Shown here one piece after another: positions 17,735 to 26,088 of a stretch of DNA of 64,000 nt. Within the stretch, counting starts at the first letter, position 1, and each line of letters starts with the position of its first letter. Origin of the DNA: Parafilimonas terrae (GTDB lineage: Bacteria; Bacteroidota; Bacteroidia; Chitinophagales; Chitinophagaceae); contig NZ_FOXQ01000008.1 of NCBI RefSeq assembly GCF_900115755.1, positions 149,867 to 213,866 on the forward strand, read 5' to 3'. The position numbers were made by a program, and so were the translations under genes. Under the pieces are notes generated by a model, which saw nothing but the letters and a program-made list of their open reading frames with translations, ran no database searches and was not told the origin of the DNA.

Positions 17735-17929
17735 TTAATAAATGGCAGCCTTTACAGCTTCCCGAATCTTTTCTTTCGAGTTTGTGGTTGGAACACGAGA
17801 GCCTTTTACAACCCTGTATTCACCGGCTTCGGAAGATGAAAAATGCATTTTTTTTCCGAATCTCAGTTTCCAGAACTTCCGCCTTCGGTTTGCAGCATTT
17901 TGCGAAGATTTACCGTTAGCTTTTTTCAT
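17735..17929 (-). CDS. Small basic protein (64 aa) upstream of the TIR-like gene
   Basis: The frame is open further upstream to 18031, but the ATG at 17927-17929 gives a compact soluble protein, MKKANGKSSQNAANRRRKF... with SSSEAGEYRVVKGSRVPTT and a helical end (KIREAVKAAIY). The longer version would add an odd hydrophobic start. A competing plus-strand frame over the same bases lacks any family features. Its position 25 bp ahead of the TIR-like gene suggests a functional pair, possibly a regulator or adaptor. Family unknown. Confidence 0.5.
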   Translation of the reverse strand: MKKANGKSSQNAANRRRKFWKLRFGKKMHFSSSEAGEYRVVKGSRVPTTNSKEKIREAVKAAIY

Positions 17930-18115
17930 TGCTTTTTGTTTTAAAGATAACACGATCAGCAAAGTTATACAAAAAAATAAAACTGCTTTTATGCACAATT
18001 TTAAAATTAGTGTGTGTATCTTAAGAAACAAGTTAAATATTATTTTAAAATGAAGGCCTTGCAGGCTTTAAGTTTGAATTGTTATATAATTTTATCTCAC
18101 TAAAAACACTTTAGA

Positions 18116-18490
18116 ATGATCAACCCAAAAGAACTCATGATTGGCAATCTCATTGATACTACCGATGGCCTGCATGCAGAAATAACCACGCTTACAAAAG
18201 ATAAAATGATTGAAGGAAAACCTACAAAATTAAATGTGATGTACCTGATGGGTTGTGGGTTCAGTGAAAAGCCTGGCAGAAGGAAAATTTGGGTACATGC
18301 AGCAACCGGTATTGAACTGAAAGCAATAGATTCAGTAACCTTTGTGCAGGTTTGCGGAAGGAAAGAAATTGGTATTCCGTTACGATATTTTCATGAACTG
18401 CAAAACCGGCTGTATTGTGTATCAGAATATGATCTGATAGCAGAATCAAAAAAAAGAAAAATAGGAGCTGGCGCGGTGGGCAACCAATAA
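18116..18490 (+). CDS. Hypothetical protein (124 aa), Bacteroidota accessory family
   Basis: Starts NPKELMIGNLIDTTDGLHAE and later has YFHELQNRLYCVSEYDLIAE. The pattern L-x-I-G-N-L at the start and H-x-L-Q-N-x-L-Y near the end resembles small proteins common in Bacteroidota mobile elements and prophages, whose function is unknown. No signal peptide or membrane segment. It faces the minus-strand membrane gene at 18493 end to end. Assignment to that family is a resemblance by eye. Confidence 0.6.
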   Translation: MINPKELMIGNLIDTTDGLHAEITTLTKDKMIEGKPTKLNVMYLMGCGFSEKPGRRKIWVHAATGIELKAIDSVTFVQVCGRKEIGIPLRYFHELQNRLYCVSEYDLIAESKKRKIGAGAVGNQ

Positions 18491-18492
18491 AT

Positions 18493-18687
18493 TCACGCAA
18501 GCATAAAAATAATTAAAGCCGGAGGGACAATCATGGCCGCTAATAAATAGAAAAACTTGTAACTAATATCGAAACCTATGTGGTAATAGACAAGGTCCCG
18601 GTTGATAAAATACATGATCATTACAATCAAAATGAAGAAAATGATTGTTTTAAAAACAACATTGATGAAATGGCTTTTCTTCGGCAA
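18493..18687 (-). CDS. Small membrane protein (64 aa)
   Basis: Two hydrophobic segments (FKTIIFFILIVMIMYFI and FFYLLAAMIVPPALIIFML) joined by a short polar loop predict a two-pass inner-membrane protein. The N-terminus is basic (MPKKSH), as expected for the inside. It ends 2 bp from the stop of the convergent gene at 18490. No family recognised. Confidence 0.5.
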   Translation of the reverse strand: MPKKSHFINVVFKTIIFFILIVMIMYFINRDLVYYHIGFDISYKFFYLLAAMIVPPALIIFMLA

Positions 18688-18998
18688 GTCCGTTTTTTAA
18701 AAAGATTACATATTTATGATGCATATTTAAGAGAAAATCTTTAATTTTATTCTTTAAGGGTTTAGGGTTGAAAACGAGCTTTTGTATTCACGAAGGCTCT
18801 TTTATTTTAAAAGCTTCGTATAACAAATATTATTTCATTTAAGCACCGCTATTCTTAATTTTCTTTTTCCTTTTAATGCATGCTTTTGGCCAGACCGGCT
18901 TTTATATCAAAAAAGAAGTTTATCGGTTTGACTGAAAGCTTGTTATTCTTTACAAGTTCAGCATGGATGCGTTTATGAATCCAAATTGATAACTATAA
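18688..18998. other. Intergenic region without a visible gene
   Basis: AT-rich sequence with no coding-like frame in either strand. I see no clear operator; it separates the small membrane gene from the terminator and the DUF892 gene. Confidence 0.5.
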
Positions 18999-19020
18999 AA
19001 GCCCTGCATGCGGGGCTTTT
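18999..19020 (-). terminator. Terminator of the DUF892 gene
   Basis: AAAGCCC at 18999-19005 pairs with GGGCTTT at 19014-19020. Read on the minus strand, the GC stem is followed by TTTATAG, 24 bp after the stop of the DUF892 gene, fitting a Rho-independent terminator. Confidence 0.6.
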
Positions 19021-19043
19021 ATATATCCGGATAGCAGAAATAG

Positions 19044-19602
19044 TTATAGAGCTTCAGGTTCTTCAGCAGCTTCATAATTCACACTGTTTTCTGCAATTGC
19101 ACTTAACTTTTCATCGGTTTCTTTTTCTTCTTCCAGCGTACTTCCCAGTAACTCTTTTATCTCGTTCAGACCAAGGGTCTCTGCAAGCTGAGCAAGGCCG
19201 CCATAAGTGGATATTTCATAATGTTCTACTTTTTTGCGCTGCAAGTATTAATCCTACATCACGGGTAGCCGTACCTTTCTTTGTCTCCTCTATAATGCCT
19301 GTTCCTTCCTGGAGAATACCTGCCATAGCATCGCATTTTTTTGCCTGTGGTTTTTTTTCAAGCAATGCAAATACTTTTTCAAGTCTTTCAACATGTGTTT
19401 GTGTCTGGGCATAATGTTCCTCAAACGCGTTTTGCAATTCAGATGATGTTGCAGCTTTTTTCATCTTGGGTAAGGCTTTCAGGATGTTTTTCTCCGCCCA
19501 GTAAATGTCTTTAATTTCATCTTGAAAGAAGTCTTTCAACATAGAATCATTAGCAGCGGCGCCCGCGCTTTTAGAAACTTTGCTTTTTGTTTTATTAGCC
19601 AT
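19044..19602 (-). pseudogene. DUF892 ferritin-like gene (YciE/YciF type) with a frameshift
   Basis: The first frame, from the ATG at 19600-19602, encodes MANKTKSKVSKSAG, then MLKDFFQDEIKDIYWAEKN and LQNAFEEHYAQTQTHVERLE, the start of a DUF892 ferritin-like protein. It breaks off after ILAAQK. The second frame then continues exactly as the family does: KVEHYEISTYGGLAQLAETL and LLGSTLEEEKETDEKL. A run of six T at 19230-19235 (A on the coding strand) is one base too long; removing one base restores a single open frame of about 185 residues. Either a real inactivation or a sequencing error in the homopolymer. The family is linked to stress conditions in other bacteria. Confidence 0.85.
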
Positions 19603-19689
19603 ATTAATAGTTTTTAAAGATGTGTATCCAATTCTGTGCAAGTTTTCTAAGATAGTCGCAGGGTTTAGATGATAAGACCGGTTTTCTTT

Positions 19690-20505
19690 AGTGGGTAGGG
19701 GCTTTTGTATCGGTCAGAGAACTGGTATTCAGGGAATGGTTTGTTTCCCCGAAAAAAGCATAAAAGTCCTGTACATAATTTTGTAGCTGGTGCAGGTGTT
19801 TAATTTTTGCTTTGCTTTTTTTCAATCCGCAAACCATAATAAAAGCCATCCTGCTTTTATTTGGCATGGTGATCACTGTTCTGAAATAATTCAACCATCA
19901 AGGAAATGCCCACGGTAACATATTTTTTGAATGATCTCCATAATTACTGTATCCATATTTATAGCCGCACCACTTAACAATAGCCGCCTTGTAGAGGCCC
20001 CATTTAAAAATGAATAGGCATTAGCAAAAACCACCATGGATTGGTCTAACAAAATATATACTGCAGTATAAGCAGACCCGAATAGTATCATACTACGGGC
20101 AAGTTTATCAAGCTTATTCCATGAGGGTAGGTAGTCTTTTGCAAATTCAGGGGCAGGCTTGTTTTTGCCTGTTGTAAAAGCATGAAGTCATCTGCCATAT
20201 ATCTTCAAAGAAATGCGGTGAATGCGGATATTTCTCTATATCGCTGTAGGCATGGTGCATGCGATGCATTATACCGCAGGCGCTTGGCACTAAAAAAGAA
20301 GAACCTTGCACAAACCAGGTAGGGGAATAAAAAAACTTTTCCCATGTTTTAGATGTAGTGTACATTTTGTGGGATGCATAACGGTGCAGGAAAAAAAAAT
20401 GAAAAAAAGCAAAAGAAACCAATGCGTAAAAAGAACAGAAGAATGATCAATATAGTATCTGACTGAAATTAAAATTGCAGGCCGTACTTTATACGCCTGC
20501 AATTA
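19690..20505 (-). pseudogene. Acyl-CoA desaturase, multiply frameshifted remnant
   Basis: Pieces of one membrane desaturase can be read in different minus-strand frames in the right order. About 20500-20390: a hydrophobic start ([13 protein letters not shown]). About 20390-20200: [13 protein letters not shown] with the first His box HRYASH, then [19 protein letters not shown] with the second box HRMHH. About 20150-20040: YLPSWNKLDKLARSMI and GSAYTAVYI. About 20000-19900 (another frame): KAAIVKWCGYKYGYSNYGDH and SKNMLPWAF. About 19900-19870: LMVELFQNSDHHAK, the third His region. At least three frame changes and several stops separate them. The family inserts double bonds into acyl chains; this copy is almost certainly dead. 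Confidence 0.8.
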
Positions 20506-20526
20506 ACTTATTTATAAATTTGGTAG

Positions 20527-20817
20527 TTAAAAGAAACGGTTACGCGAAAATGAATTTCTTCCGCCACTTCTTTCTTCTCTTTGCCTGGCCACTGAAACAG
20601 AAAGTGCTCGGCCCTGTATTTCTTTACCATTCAGGCCATTTAATGCAGCATTACCATCTTCTTCAGAAGGCATTTCTACAAAGGCAAAACCACGGGACCG
20701 ATTGGTTTCCCTGTCCATAATAATCTTGGCAGAATCAACGCTGCCATACTTTGAAAATAAATCTTTAAGGTCTTCTTCACTGGTGTGAAAACTTAAATTG
20801 GAAACATACATGTTCAT
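20527..20817 (-). CDS. RRM-domain RNA-binding protein
   Basis: A 96-residue protein made almost wholly of one RNA recognition motif: RNP2 MYVSNL at the start and RNP1 RGFAFVEM in the middle, followed by GKEIQGRALSVSVARQ and a short Arg/Gly/Ser-rich tail (RSGGRNSFSRNRFF). Single-RRM proteins of this kind are common in Bacteroidota and cyanobacteria, often cold- or stress-linked. The start was placed at MNMYVSNL because it matches the family; an ATG 9 bp upstream is possible. Likely binds single-stranded RNA. Confidence 0.9.
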   Translation of the reverse strand: MNMYVSNLSFHTSEEDLKDLFSKYGSVDSAKIIMDRETNRSRGFAFVEMPSEEDGNAALNGLNGKEIQGRALSVSVARQREERSGGRNSFSRNRFF

Positions 20818-20826
20818 AAAAAACAT

Positions 20827-21250
20827 TTTTTTAATTAATAATACTTGAAGGAAGTAGAAACAAAAGTGAGAGAAGGATAAAATTTACTTTGGCAAGTAAA
20901 AAATAAGATTATCTAAAATATGCTTTTACAGCTCAATTAAAACGAAAGTAATCTTTTAATCGGAAGAATAGCTATAAACTTTGTTAAGGCAGGTAAAACT
21001 CATATAACTGGATAAGCTTTAATCATAATGAATTAGCTCTACAGCAACAGCTTTCAAAATGAATTATAACAGTATGGCTTTTCTACGTTAATGCTTCTTT
21101 TATCACACTGCACTTGTTCATGAGAACGATTTTATTGCCATTAATTAAAAAACTTCATTTTACGGTATCCGTTTTTTCAATTTCATTGTCTCTATAATAT
21201 ACACTGCATTTTTTTCAGAAAGGAAAGAAGGAACTTATTAAAACAATCAC
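20827..21250. other. Divergent intergenic region upstream of fecR
   Basis: About 420 bp with no coding-like frame. It must hold the promoters of the RRM gene (minus) and of the FecR-SusC-SusD unit (plus). I see no sigma factor gene here, although ECF sigma genes usually precede fecR in this arrangement, and no clear operator. Confidence 0.5.
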
Positions 21251-22453
21251 ATGGCTACATCAAAAAGGCCTGTAAGTTTTTATATCGCCTCGCTTATTGT
21301 AAAACACCTTAAAGGCGGGCTTACAAATGCGGAACAACAGGATTTAAACAACTGGCTGGCAGCCTCCAAGCAAAACCGGGATCTGTTCAGGGAATTAACC
21401 AATGCTGATGAACTGGAACGCCAGGTACAGGAACTGGATAAGGTGAATACCGGAGCAGCATGGCAGCGGGTAGAACAGCAAACATTGAAAGCGCCTGAAA
21501 GGGCTGGCCGGAAGAGGTTAAAGCAATGGTGGCAGGTTGCAGCAGCCATATTTATACTGGCGATTGGTGGAGCTGTTATTTGGCACTTTGGCAGCGACAA
21601 GCAAAATGCCGGGTCGGTACTTGCAAGTAAGTATGGTAATGATGTATTACCGGGTACACATAAGGCAAGATTGGTTTTAAGCAATGGCAATACGGTTGTC
21701 TTAAACAACGGCGCCGACAGCGCGTTTGACGACAAAGGCCTTGCGATACACATAGCCGGTGGCAGGGTGGTTTATGAGCAGGCAACCACAAATATTACTG
21801 CAGCTTATAACACACTTTATATACCCAAAGGTGGCGAATATATGACGGTGTTGAGTGACGGGACTAAAGTGTGGCTGAATGCGGCTTCTGCCTTGCGTTA
21901 TCCGCTGCAATTTGATGGTAAGGAGCGCCGGGTGGAATTGCTGGAAGGTGAAGCTTATTTTGAAGTGGCAAAGAATGAACATAAACCGTTCAGGGTTATT
22001 ATGAATGATGTGGAGATCCGGGACATCGGAACGGCTTTTAACGTGAATGGTTATAGCAGTTCAAACGGACTGATAAAAGCCACTTTGACGGAAGGTGTTA
22101 TAAAGGTTGTGGCTTCGCAAAAATCGATAGTGCTGCAACCGGGAGAACAGGTAAAGGCAAATGATAAGGTAATGCAGCTAATTAAAGTAGATACATCACT
22201 TGCTGTTGCCTGGAAAAACGGGTTGTTTATGTATGAACGCACACCACTGGAAGACGTAATGGAACAGGTTGCACGGTGGTATGATGTGCACGTTGTTTAT
22301 GATAATGCTTTTACCGAAAAGAAATTTTTTACAGGAGAAATAAAAAGATCATTACCGCTTAGCAAAATACTGGAAATGATGGAGCTTACCGGCATAGCCA
22401 ACTTTACCATTGAGAACAAAACTGTCACGGTTAAACCCTATAATGTTAAGTGA
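21251..22453 (+). CDS. FecR-family anti-sigma factor
   Basis: 400 residues. The N-terminal cytoplasmic part (FYIASLIVKHLKGGLTNAEQ) is the sigma-binding region, followed by one membrane segment (about 93-112, VAAAIFILAIGGAVIW). The periplasmic FecR domain spans about 185-285 (YIPKGGEYMTVLSDGTKVWL, VELLEGEAYFEVAKNE, IRDIGTAFNVN), and a C-terminal DUF4974-like part ends the protein (PLEDVMEQVARWYDVHVVYD, ILEMMELTGIANF). It receives a signal from the TonB-dependent receptor encoded 39 bp downstream and controls an ECF sigma factor. The partner sigma gene is not adjacent, so it must lie elsewhere or be one of the two ECF genes in this window. Confidence 0.93.
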   Translation: MATSKRPVSFYIASLIVKHLKGGLTNAEQQDLNNWLAASKQNRDLFRELTNADELERQVQELDKVNTGAAWQRVEQQTLKAPERAGRKRLKQWWQVAAAIFILAIGGAVIWHFGSDKQNAGSVLASKYGNDVLPGTHKARLVLSNGNTVVLNNGADSAFDDKGLAIHIAGGRVVYEQATTNITAAYNTLYIPKGGEYMTVLSDGTKVWLNAASALRYPLQFDGKERRVELLEGEAYFEVAKNEHKPFRVIMNDVEIRDIGTAFNVNGYSSSNGLIKATLTEGVIKVVASQKSIVLQPGEQVKANDKVMQLIKVDTSLAVAWKNGLFMYERTPLEDVMEQVARWYDVHVVYDNAFTEKKFFTGEIKRSLPLSKILEMMELTGIANFTIENKTVTVKPYNVK

Positions 22454-22492
22454 TATGTAAGCGTATAATTTTCTAACCAAAACACGATTTTA

Positions 22493-25400
22493 ATGAATAA
22501 ACAAACGCTGCCCGGGAGCAGGGTAGGGGCTGTTCTTTGCCCTGCAGGAAGAACCTTTCTTATATTATTGCTGATGGCTGTATTTGCAGGTGCGCAGGCA
22601 CAGGCCAATCAATCGTTACACACCGACTCGGTAACAATAAGCCTTACGAATGCTTCATTGGAAAACGCTTTTACGCAGATAAAAAAGCAAACTTCCTACA
22701 GGTTTATTTACGATAATGCGTTACTGGAAAAAGCCCGGCCTGTTACGATCAACTCCCGTAAAGAGCCTTTGGATAATATATTGAATATGCTGTTTAAAAG
22801 CCAGCCCTTTAACTACCGGGTGATGGATGCTACCATTATCATCACGCCAGGGGAAGCGCAACAGACCGCTAAAGCAGGTAAACAGCAAATGAATACGGGT
22901 GATACAATAATTACGGGAATGGTAGTTGCAGATTCTTCCCTGTTACCTCTTGTAAATGCAACGGTAAATATTAAAGGCACATCGACGGTCACAACTACAG
23001 ACGAATCCGGTATGTTTAGCCTCGCAATACCTGTTGCAGAAAGTGTAGGAATTGTAATAAACTATGTTGGATATATACCTCAGGCAATAACCATCACCAA
23101 AGACACGCAGTTTCCTTTAACGATAAAGCTTAAGGAAAAGCCGCATGCGTTAAATGAAGTAACGATAGTAAGCACAGGCTACCAGGATATTCCAAGGGAA
23201 AGGATTGTGGGCGCTGTGTCAACAGTGGATAATAAAACGTTTAACCAGCAAACAGGTACCAATGTTTTACAGCGGTTAAATAATGTAACCAGCGGCCTGT
23301 TGTTTAACATAAACAAGCAGGATGCTCAGGGCAAACCAAACACCATTTCAGTAAGAGGGCTGAGTACCATCAATGGCCCGGTGGCGCCGTTAATAGTACT
23401 GGACAATTTTATTTATGAAGGTGACATCAATAATATTAATCCAAATGATGTTGAGAATGTTACCATATTGAAAGATGCAGCAGCAACATCTATATGGGGT
23501 GCAAGGGCTGGCAACGGCGTGATTGTGATTACAACAAAGAAAGGCAGCTTTAATAAAAAGCTGTCTGTTGATTTTAATACAGATGTAATACTGACACAGA
23601 AACCAGATTTGTATTACCTGTCGCAAATTTCATCTGCTGATTATATAGATGTTGAACAATACATTTTTAACAAGGGCTATTTTGATAACGACATAAACAA
23701 TATATACCAACGACCTGCTTTAACACCGGCTGTTGAGATTTTTCTTAAAAGGAGAGAGGGACTGATATCTGCAACGGATTCTGCCGCGCAGATTGACGAA
23801 CTAAAAAAGATTGACAGCCGCGATCAATATGATAAATATTTTTATCAAACGGCAGTAACCCAGCAATATAATTTGCAGGTTAGTGGCGGAAGTAACGATG
23901 TGGCATGGATAATTGCAGGCAATTTTGATAAGAGTAAAGGTTCCCTTAAAGCAACGTTTGATAAAGTTAACCTTCGTTTCAGCAATACATACCATCCGTT
24001 TAAAAACTTTCAGGTTGCGCTCGGGGCTTATTTTACAAACAGCAAATCTGTAAGTGGCATTCAAACTGATTTCTGGATAAACGGAAGAAGTGTTCCATAT
24101 TTAAAATTTGCAGACAAAAACGGCAACGGGATCGCAATTGACCGGTATAGGAAAGATTATATTGACACGGCTGGCGGCGGTTATTTATTAGATTGGAATT
24201 ATTATCCTTTGGATGATTACAAGCATGATATAACAACAATCCGTCAACAGGAAATAATTGGCAATATCAGTCTGCAATATCAATTTCTCCACGATTTTCA
24301 AATAAGCGCAAATTATCAATATCAGAAGCAAACAACCGCTTCTGAACGGCTTGCAGATATACAAAGCTTTTATACAAGGGATCTGATCAATACTTTTTCT
24401 CAACTGGATTACAGTTCCGGCAACATTAACTACATCATACCAAAAGGCGGTATACGCACGAACTATGTCACAAATCTTTCTTCCCAAAATCTCAGGGGCC
24501 AGATAAATTATAATCATAACTGGAAAAACCATTCTATAACTGCTATTGCAGGAAGTGAAATAAGAGGCTCTGTAATGGATGGAGACATGTTGAGTGTTTA
24601 CGGATATACTAAAGATCCTTTATTTCAGGGGCAGGTAGATTATAGGAACTATTATCCAACTTTTATTTCAGGGGGTTATCAAAATATTCCAAATGCAACT
24701 TATACTTCCCCAACAAATACCTACAGGTTTGCTTCCTTCTTTGGTAATGCATCATATATTTTTAAACAACGATATATTTTGTATGGAAGTTTAAGAAAAG
24801 ATGCTTCAAATGTTTTTGGCTTAAGCACAAATGATAAATGGAATCCGCTATGGTCTGCCGGGGCCGGGTGGAATATTTACAAGGAGTCTTTTTATAGCCT
24901 GCAATGGTTGTCCTACTTAAAGCTACGGGTAAGTTATGGGTATAGCGGAAACGTTGATGTAACCAAAACCCCGCTGCCTATATCCTCGTCGGGTTATACA
25001 GATCTTTATTCAAATCTGCCCATTGAGATAATCAATAATCCCAATAACCCGGAACTCAAATGGGAAAAGTCTGGTCAGACTAATTTCGGAATTGACTTTT
25101 CTTTTAAGCAAAACATTTTGACGGGAAGTATAGACTACTACATTAAAAAAGGAAAAGATTTATATGGTACAACAACCTTTGATTATACGGTTTTTCCGAG
25201 AACGCTTTCAGTAGAGAAGAATGTTGCTAATATGAAAGGAAACGGCTTGGAAATTATTTTGAATTCAAAAAATATTGATAAAGGGTTAAAATGGAATTCA
25301 CAGCTTTTATTCAATTACAGTTCAAGTAAAACTACCAGGTATTATGCACCGGAAGCCACGTCATTAGCTCGCCTTGTTAGTACCGGAAAATCAATAACAC

Positions 25401-26065
25401 CAGTTATAAATTATCCGCTCTACTCTATTGCCGCTTATAAGTGGGGAGGGTTAGATAATGAAGGTAACCCGCAAGGATACTTAAATGGTAAGCTTAGTAC
25501 TGATTATAACAGCATTGTTTCGCAAACCGGCGTAAAACCTGGAGACAGTTCAAGTATAACTTATATAGGCCCCTCAAATCCGGTCATTTTTGGCTCTTTG
25601 ATAAACGAGTTTAATTGGAAAGGCTTGTTTATTTCTTTCAATATCTCATACGGTTTCAAATACTACTTTCAAAAATCAACATTTACGTCAGATGCCTTAA
25701 TTAACCGGGGATTTGCAACTGCTGATTTCGAAAAAAGATGGCTGAACCCCGGGGATGAAGTAAAAACAAATGTGCCGGCGCTTGTATATACAGATTACCC
25801 ACAATTTAATTCAAGGGATGTTTTTTACAGCTATTCCTCTGTTAATGTATTGAAGGCTGATAATATTCGCCTGCGGTATATTGATGTAGGATATGTCTTG
25901 CATGATAAAAAAAATCAATTGCCGGTTAAGCAATTGCAGATTTATTTAAATGCTGCCAACTTGTGTATTTTATGGAGAGCCAACAAGGAGCATCTTGATC
26001 CGGACTATCCTTATTCATTGCCCCTCCAAAAAACATTGACTGTTGGATTAAGGGCAAGTTTCTAA
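22493..26065 (+). CDS. SusC/RagA-family TonB-dependent outer-membrane receptor
   Basis: 1190 residues. After a signal peptide (about 1-37) comes an STN domain (about 45-113: VTISLTNASLENAFTQIKKQ), the signalling domain that talks to FecR. A carboxypeptidase-like regulatory domain follows (about 138-215, ITGMVVADSSLLPLVNATVN), then the plug (about 225-345, with VSTGYQDIPRERIVGAVSTV and GVIVITTKKG) and a beta-barrel to the C-terminus (VGLRASF). It imports a large ligand, usually a glycan or peptide, with the SusD lipoprotein encoded 24 bp downstream. The STN domain means it also acts as a sensor. Nothing nearby (no glycoside hydrolase) reveals the substrate. Confidence 0.95.
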   Translation: MNKQTLPGSRVGAVLCPAGRTFLILLLMAVFAGAQAQANQSLHTDSVTISLTNASLENAFTQIKKQTSYRFIYDNALLEKARPVTINSRKEPLDNILNMLFKSQPFNYRVMDATIIITPGEAQQTAKAGKQQMNTGDTIITGMVVADSSLLPLVNATVNIKGTSTVTTTDESGMFSLAIPVAESVGIVINYVGYIPQAITITKDTQFPLTIKLKEKPHALNEVTIVSTGYQDIPRERIVGAVSTVDNKTFNQQTGTNVLQRLNNVTSGLLFNINKQDAQGKPNTISVRGLSTINGPVAPLIVLDNFIYEGDINNINPNDVENVTILKDAAATSIWGARAGNGVIVITTKKGSFNKKLSVDFNTDVILTQKPDLYYLSQISSADYIDVEQYIFNKGYFDNDINNIYQRPALTPAVEIFLKRREGLISATDSAAQIDELKKIDSRDQYDKYFYQTAVTQQYNLQVSGGSNDVAWIIAGNFDKSKGSLKATFDKVNLRFSNTYHPFKNFQVALGAYFTNSKSVSGIQTDFWINGRSVPYLKFADKNGNGIAIDRYRKDYIDTAGGGYLLDWNYYPLDDYKHDITTIRQQEIIGNISLQYQFLHDFQISANYQYQKQTTASERLADIQSFYTRDLINTFSQLDYSSGNINYIIPKGGIRTNYVTNLSSQNLRGQINYNHNWKNHSITAIAGSEIRGSVMDGDMLSVYGYTKDPLFQGQVDYRNYYPTFISGGYQNIPNATYTSPTNTYRFASFFGNASYIFKQRYILYGSLRKDASNVFGLSTNDKWNPLWSAGAGWNIYKESFYSLQWLSYLKLRVSYGYSGNVDVTKTPLPISSSGYTDLYSNLPIEIINNPNNPELKWEKSGQTNFGIDFSFKQNILTGSIDYYIKKGKDLYGTTTFDYTVFPRTLSVEKNVANMKGNGLEIILNSKNIDKGLKWNSQLLFNYSSSKTTRYYAPEATSLARLVSTGKSITPVINYPLYSIAAYKWGGLDNEGNPQGYLNGKLSTDYNSIVSQTGVKPGDSSSITYIGPSNPVIFGSLINEFNWKGLFISFNISYGFKYYFQKSTFTSDALINRGFATADFEKRWLNPGDEVKTNVPALVYTDYPQFNSRDVFYSYSSVNVLKADNIRLRYIDVGYVLHDKKNQLPVKQLQIYLNAANLCILWRANKEHLDPDYPYSLPLQKTLTVGLRASF

Positions 26066-26088
26066 TTTATAAACGAAATAATCTGAAA

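Noticed and set aside
17742..18053. Plus-strand 103-codon frame opposite the small basic gene
   Set aside because: The minus-strand frame is better supported by its position directly upstream of the TIR-like gene; the plus-strand protein shows no recognisable features.
18986..19414. Plus-strand 142-codon frame
   Set aside because: It is antisense to the DUF892 gene, whose protein is clearly recognisable.
19688..20502. Three or four separate small minus-strand genes (68, 66, 91 and 70 codons)
   Set aside because: Together they are ordered pieces of one acyl-CoA desaturase in shifted frames, so they are a pseudogene and not independent genes.
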